Assembly: GCF_037975245.1 (NCBI RefSeq)
Contig: NC_092571.1
Span: 18,810,917 to 18,870,916 of the forward strand
Length of the DNA: 60,000 nt
Reading direction: 5' to 3'
Source: Apostichopus japonicus
Taxonomy: Eukaryota; Echinodermata; Holothuroidea; Aspidochirotida; Stichopodidae
The notes beneath the pieces are model-generated. The model was given only the letters and a program-made list of their open reading frames with translations, had not been told where the DNA came from and made no database searches. Position 1 is the stretch's first letter. Every line of letters starts with the position of its first letter. This document shows positions 57,101 through 60,000 of the stretch, in pieces. Both the position numbers and the translations under genes were made by a program.

Positions 57101-59158
57101 CAACAAACTAATTGTACTACTTTTGTACGTTTCTCATTTATTTTTAACTGAATAACTAAGTTCAAATGAGACACATTTTGATATCTTTCATTTTATTTTT
57201 TATTTGACAGAAAATGGATTGAAATGACTCAGCTTAAAGACATCGATTATGTTCTCAAGGCATTCAATGATTCGTTGGTCGAAAACAAAATCGTAGTCAG
57301 AGATGCAAGGAAAGATCTTGCCTCCCCGGTAAGGTTTCATCTTAAATTCCTGGTAGGAAGGGTAGGCATCCTAATCTAATAATAGTGAATGATTCATAGC
57401 TAAGACTGCTAAATATTCTTAATTTTCATAAATCAATAGCAAAAGAAATATGGTACTTACAAAGTTCAAATGCCAGACATATTTCCTTTCAGCTAAGGCC
57501 TATCACATATTTGATCATTATCTTTTGTTGTTTCACAGCTGAATTTTGCCAGGTACTATTTTCCTGTAGTGTTTCCTTCAATAGAGGACAGACTGATATT
57601 TATAGATGCTGATTCCATAGTTCAGGGGGACATCCAGGAACTCTGGGAGATCCCCATCAAGCAGGGACATGCAGCAGCCTTCTCTGATGATTGTAGCTCC
57701 ATCTCTCACAGATCCAGCGTCATTCAGGTCAACTTCTCCTCTTTCCTCAAGATCTTCATCTTCTGTCCCTGCACAATGTTTACAAATTCATCAATAATGT
57801 TAGAATTTTATCCTTCAGTGATCTGTTTTTCACCTATTTTGTTTAGTTTGATGAATGACTTTCTGAGAGACTTTAGATTTTCATAAACATTGTCTTAATA
57901 ATTATTGTTTGGTCTGAACTGAGGAAATTAACTCATCATCAAGCTTATGTCAAAAGATCATTCCAGACATCTAACATACATGTCATGTAACTTTCAAAAA
58001 CCGTAATAACTCTTGAAAGCCGACCAGCACCCCTGACTTCTCTAATATCTCATCATGGACATAGGACATAGGAGGGTCTGTGACATCATCATGAAAATAT
58101 CTTGTTGAGGGTTTACTTTCTTTCTATTACCTGTGATGTTTGGTTTATTAAGAGTATAAACATATGTGTCAAATGCACTCAAGCTAAGACAAAATCTGTT
58201 TACCAATTTGGATAAATGATTAACACTAAAGAAGGGCAATTTTGTTCAGTTGCCATGACAATATCACTAAGTCTTGTTGCAAAATGGCAGATTGTTTTGC
58301 ACATTTTCACAAAACTCAAAAATTTCATATCTTTGTGATGAAATATGATATCAGACTTTGGTTTCCGTCCAGTAATGTAGAAAGGTACAAAAGATTGTAG
58401 TATCCTTAAAAGTTTGAAATTTTTGATACATCCTTTAATATCTTCTGTTAATTAACAAGAAATTTTTTACTTTCAGGAAATGAATCAGATGGCAAAATTT
58501 GCCTTATTTATTTTAATAACAGCAAAACATCTTGACTTTTGTCATTAATTTTGCAGACAAAGTACATGGATTTTCTGAACTTTAAAAATCCGACGATCAA
58601 GGCACTTAACATGAGCGCAATGGCATGCAGTTTTAATACTGGAGTCTTTGTTGTAGATGTCACAGAATGGAAAAAACAGAGGGTCACCAGACAGTTAGAT
58701 AAATGGCTGGCTTTAAATACAAAGTAAGTCAATACATTTCTTGTCTTCTATTTGATTACCCGAGAGAACAATGTTGAGCTGGGGAGGAGAGCGTGAACTT
58801 GTTTTGCTGTTACAGAAAATTCAAGTTAGAATGAATTTGATTTGGTTTTGTCCGTTGCTATGGTGACTTTGTTTCCTTCTACCCTGAATGCTCTATCTGG
58901 TGGCCCTGCACTTTTCGTGTGTTTCCATGGCTTTCTGACATTTTATAAAACAGTGAAGAAAAAATGGATGAAGATGCATCTAGCAAATATTTTAACTAAC
59001 ATGATTTCATATTTTGCATTTTGTGTCTCTTTTTCATGATTCCAGTGAGGAGTTATATGGAACAGAACGAGGAGGGGGAAACTCTGGTCCTCCTTTCTAT
59101 ATTGTCTTTTATAACAAATACACCAAGATGTCACCAGCTTGGAATGTAAGATACCTAG
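54044..59158 (+). CDS. GLT8D1-like: GT8 glycosyltransferase gene, GLT8D1/GLT8D2-like (7 exons, 3' end outside window)
   Basis: Coding exons 54097-54121, 54713-54820, 56182-56548, 57211-57328, 57539-57727, 58557-58723, 59046-59158; all phases agree, 362 codons plus one base. Layout: short cytosolic N-terminus, hydrophobic signal anchor (about 9-27), acidic stem (45-118), then a GT8 domain from INVLVTSDNRTLGG with FIDADSIVQGDI (DAD, residues 229-231, the metal/nucleotide-sugar motif), QGHAAAFSDDC, CSFNTGVFVVDVTEWKKQ and SPAWNVRYLG. The family is Golgi type II transferases using UDP-sugars; donor and acceptor of GLT8D proteins are poorly known. The terminal GHxKPW-type segment is expected beyond base 60000. 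Confidence 0.92.
54713..54820 (+). CDS. GLT8D1-like: GLT8D-like exon 2: signal anchor
   Basis: 108 nt, phase 1 to phase 1. Encodes a Val/Leu/Ile-rich segment starting LAVLVVLVVLISIFTIPKLK, then a Lys/Asn-rich stem start. Uncleaved type II anchor by composition. Confidence 0.85.
55000..55395. repeat. Minisatellite, ~12 units of about 33 bp, GLT8D-like intron 2
   Basis: Degenerate GGACTGGGACTTGACTCA followed by AACTAAGGTGCACT. Confidence 0.93.
56182..56548 (+). CDS. GLT8D1-like: GLT8D-like exon 3: acidic stem and start of GT8 domain
   Basis: 367 nt. The first ~70 residues are dominated by Glu, Asp and Lys (for example VKEEEGRKEDVKDDEE) and end in a Ser run, DGSSSSTDGDD. The catalytic fold begins at ENVINVLVTSDNRTLGGLVA. 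Donor GTGAGT. Confidence 0.92.
57211..57328 (+). CDS. GLT8D1-like: GLT8D-like exon 4
   Basis: 118 nt, completing Lys167 and adding KWIEMTQLKDIDYVLKAFND and DARKDLASP; corresponds to the region before the conserved ARFYLP-like motif. Confidence 0.9.
57539..57727 (+). CDS. GLT8D1-like: GLT8D-like exon 5: DxD motif
   Basis: 189 nt, 63 residues, phase 0. LNFARYYFPVVFPSIEDRLI, then FIDADSIVQGDIQELWEIPI and GHAAAFSDDCSS. The donor is a weak CAG/GTCAAC; without splicing the frame runs about 50 codons further and stops. Confidence 0.92.
58557..58723 (+). CDS. GLT8D1-like: GLT8D-like exon 6
   Basis: 167 nt, phase 0 to phase 2. TKYMDFLNFKNPTIKALNMS, then ACSFNTGVFVVDVTEWKKQR, the hallmark C-S/T-FN-x-GVFV segment of the family. 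Confidence 0.93.
59046..59158 (+). CDS. GLT8D1-like: GLT8D-like exon 7 (last in window)
   Basis: 113 nt, completing Asn325, then EELYGTERGGGNSGPPFYIV and YNKYTKMSPAWNVRYL; donor GTAAGT at 59159. The following exon is outside the window. Confidence 0.92.
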
Positions 59159-59499
59159 GTAAGTCCAGCAATACATTCAACAGCACTTCCCTGAAAAAAG
59201 ACCAAAAAAAAAAAAAAAAAATGATGAAATGTAAGATTCGGCAGAAGTGAAAGGTGGAGAAGAGATTGGCAGTATCAAAGGTTTAACTTATTTAATTCTT
59301 GGATTTTTTGCTCATATTTTGGGTTAAGGTTTGATTTGACCATAAAAATGTAAACAACTAATTAAGGGATGAAGAGTATATAGATAGCAAATCATTGTAA
59401 AGATTTGTTTGAAATTGTTGATAGCATAGTCCAGCCCGTCCACGAGCATGCCTCACCACCCCTTTCCAGCTGGATGATAGCATTCCTTTCTTGTCTATA

Positions 59500-60000
59500 C
59501 CCCAACTCTCTCCCCTGGGTGGTACCATAGACCATCCCTTTCTTGTCTATACCCCAACTCTCTCGCCTGGGTGGTACCATAGACCATCCCTTTCTTGTCC
59601 ATACCTCAACTCCCTCCCCTGGGTGGTACCATAGACCATTCCTTTCTTGTCCATACCTCAACTCCCTCCCCTGGGTGGTACCATAGACCATTCCTTTCTT
59701 GTCCATACCTCAACTCCCTCCCCTGGGTGGTACCATAGACATTCCTTTCTTGTCCATACCTCAACTCCCTCCCCTGGGTGGTACCATAGACATTCCTTTC
59801 TTGTCTATACCCCAACTCCCTCCCCTGGGTGGTACCATAGACCATTCCTTTCTTGTCCATACCTCAACTCCCTCCCCTGGGTGGTACCATAGACCATTCC
59901 TTTCTTGTCCATACCTCAACTCCCTCCCCTGGGTGGTACCATAGACCATTCCTTTCTTGTCCATACCTCAACTCCCTCCCCTGGGTGGTACCATAGACCA
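59500..60000. repeat. Minisatellite, ~52-bp units, continues past window
   Basis: At least nine copies with TTTCTTGTCCATACCTCAAC, CTCCCCTGGGTGGTACCATA. Units of 52-54 bp; both strands are open over long stretches by chance. Confidence 0.95.

Noticed and set aside
59392-59964. Several open frames on both strands near the window end
   Set aside because: All are translations of the 52-bp minisatellite inside an intron.

Overview
This is an AT-rich animal nuclear window: split genes with GT-AG introns, many minisatellites, a tRNA-derived SINE and short hAT-like DNA transposons. The repeat style and the family content would suit a marine invertebrate deuterostome such as an echinoderm, but that is inference only. 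No bacterial, CRISPR or rRNA features were seen.

Left half (443-30112, minus strand): most of an ABCB1/P-glycoprotein-like full ABC transporter gene. Twenty coding exons were placed by splice site, reading phase and family domain order. They give 989 codons in one unbroken frame: N-terminus, TMD1, all of NBD1 (A-loop, Walker A, Q-loop, signature, Walker B, H-loop), phosphorylation-type linker, and TMD2 to about TM11. TM12 and NBD2 lie beyond base 1. Within the linker intron there are three candidate symmetric phase-1 microexons (15, 18 and 15 nt) encoding similar short peptides; two lie in visibly duplicated DNA. This is the most interesting signal in the window. The introns carry at least ten tandem arrays, and some repeat units have copied splice-donor regions.

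Middle (about 30.1-54.0 kb): no protein gene supported. It holds the likely upstream region of the transporter gene (TATA box, leader exon candidate near 40.9-41.25 kb), a tRNA-SINE pair in inverted orientation, a dispersed repeat pair (31.6 and 39.3 kb), a CCAAT/CRE-bearing inverted repeat (38.5-39.3 kb), and four complete hAT-like non-autonomous elements with exact 8-bp target duplications. One of these is matched by an uninterrupted paralogous empty site 1.5 kb away.

Right end (54044-59158, plus strand): a GT8 glycosyltransferase of GLT8D1/GLT8D2 type. Seven coding exons give 362 codons: a type II signal anchor, an unusually acidic stem and a catalytic domain with a DAD metal motif. The C-terminal exon(s) lie beyond base 60000, and the window ends inside a 52-bp minisatellite. 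The transporter and the glycosyltransferase are divergently arranged neighbours with no evident functional link.
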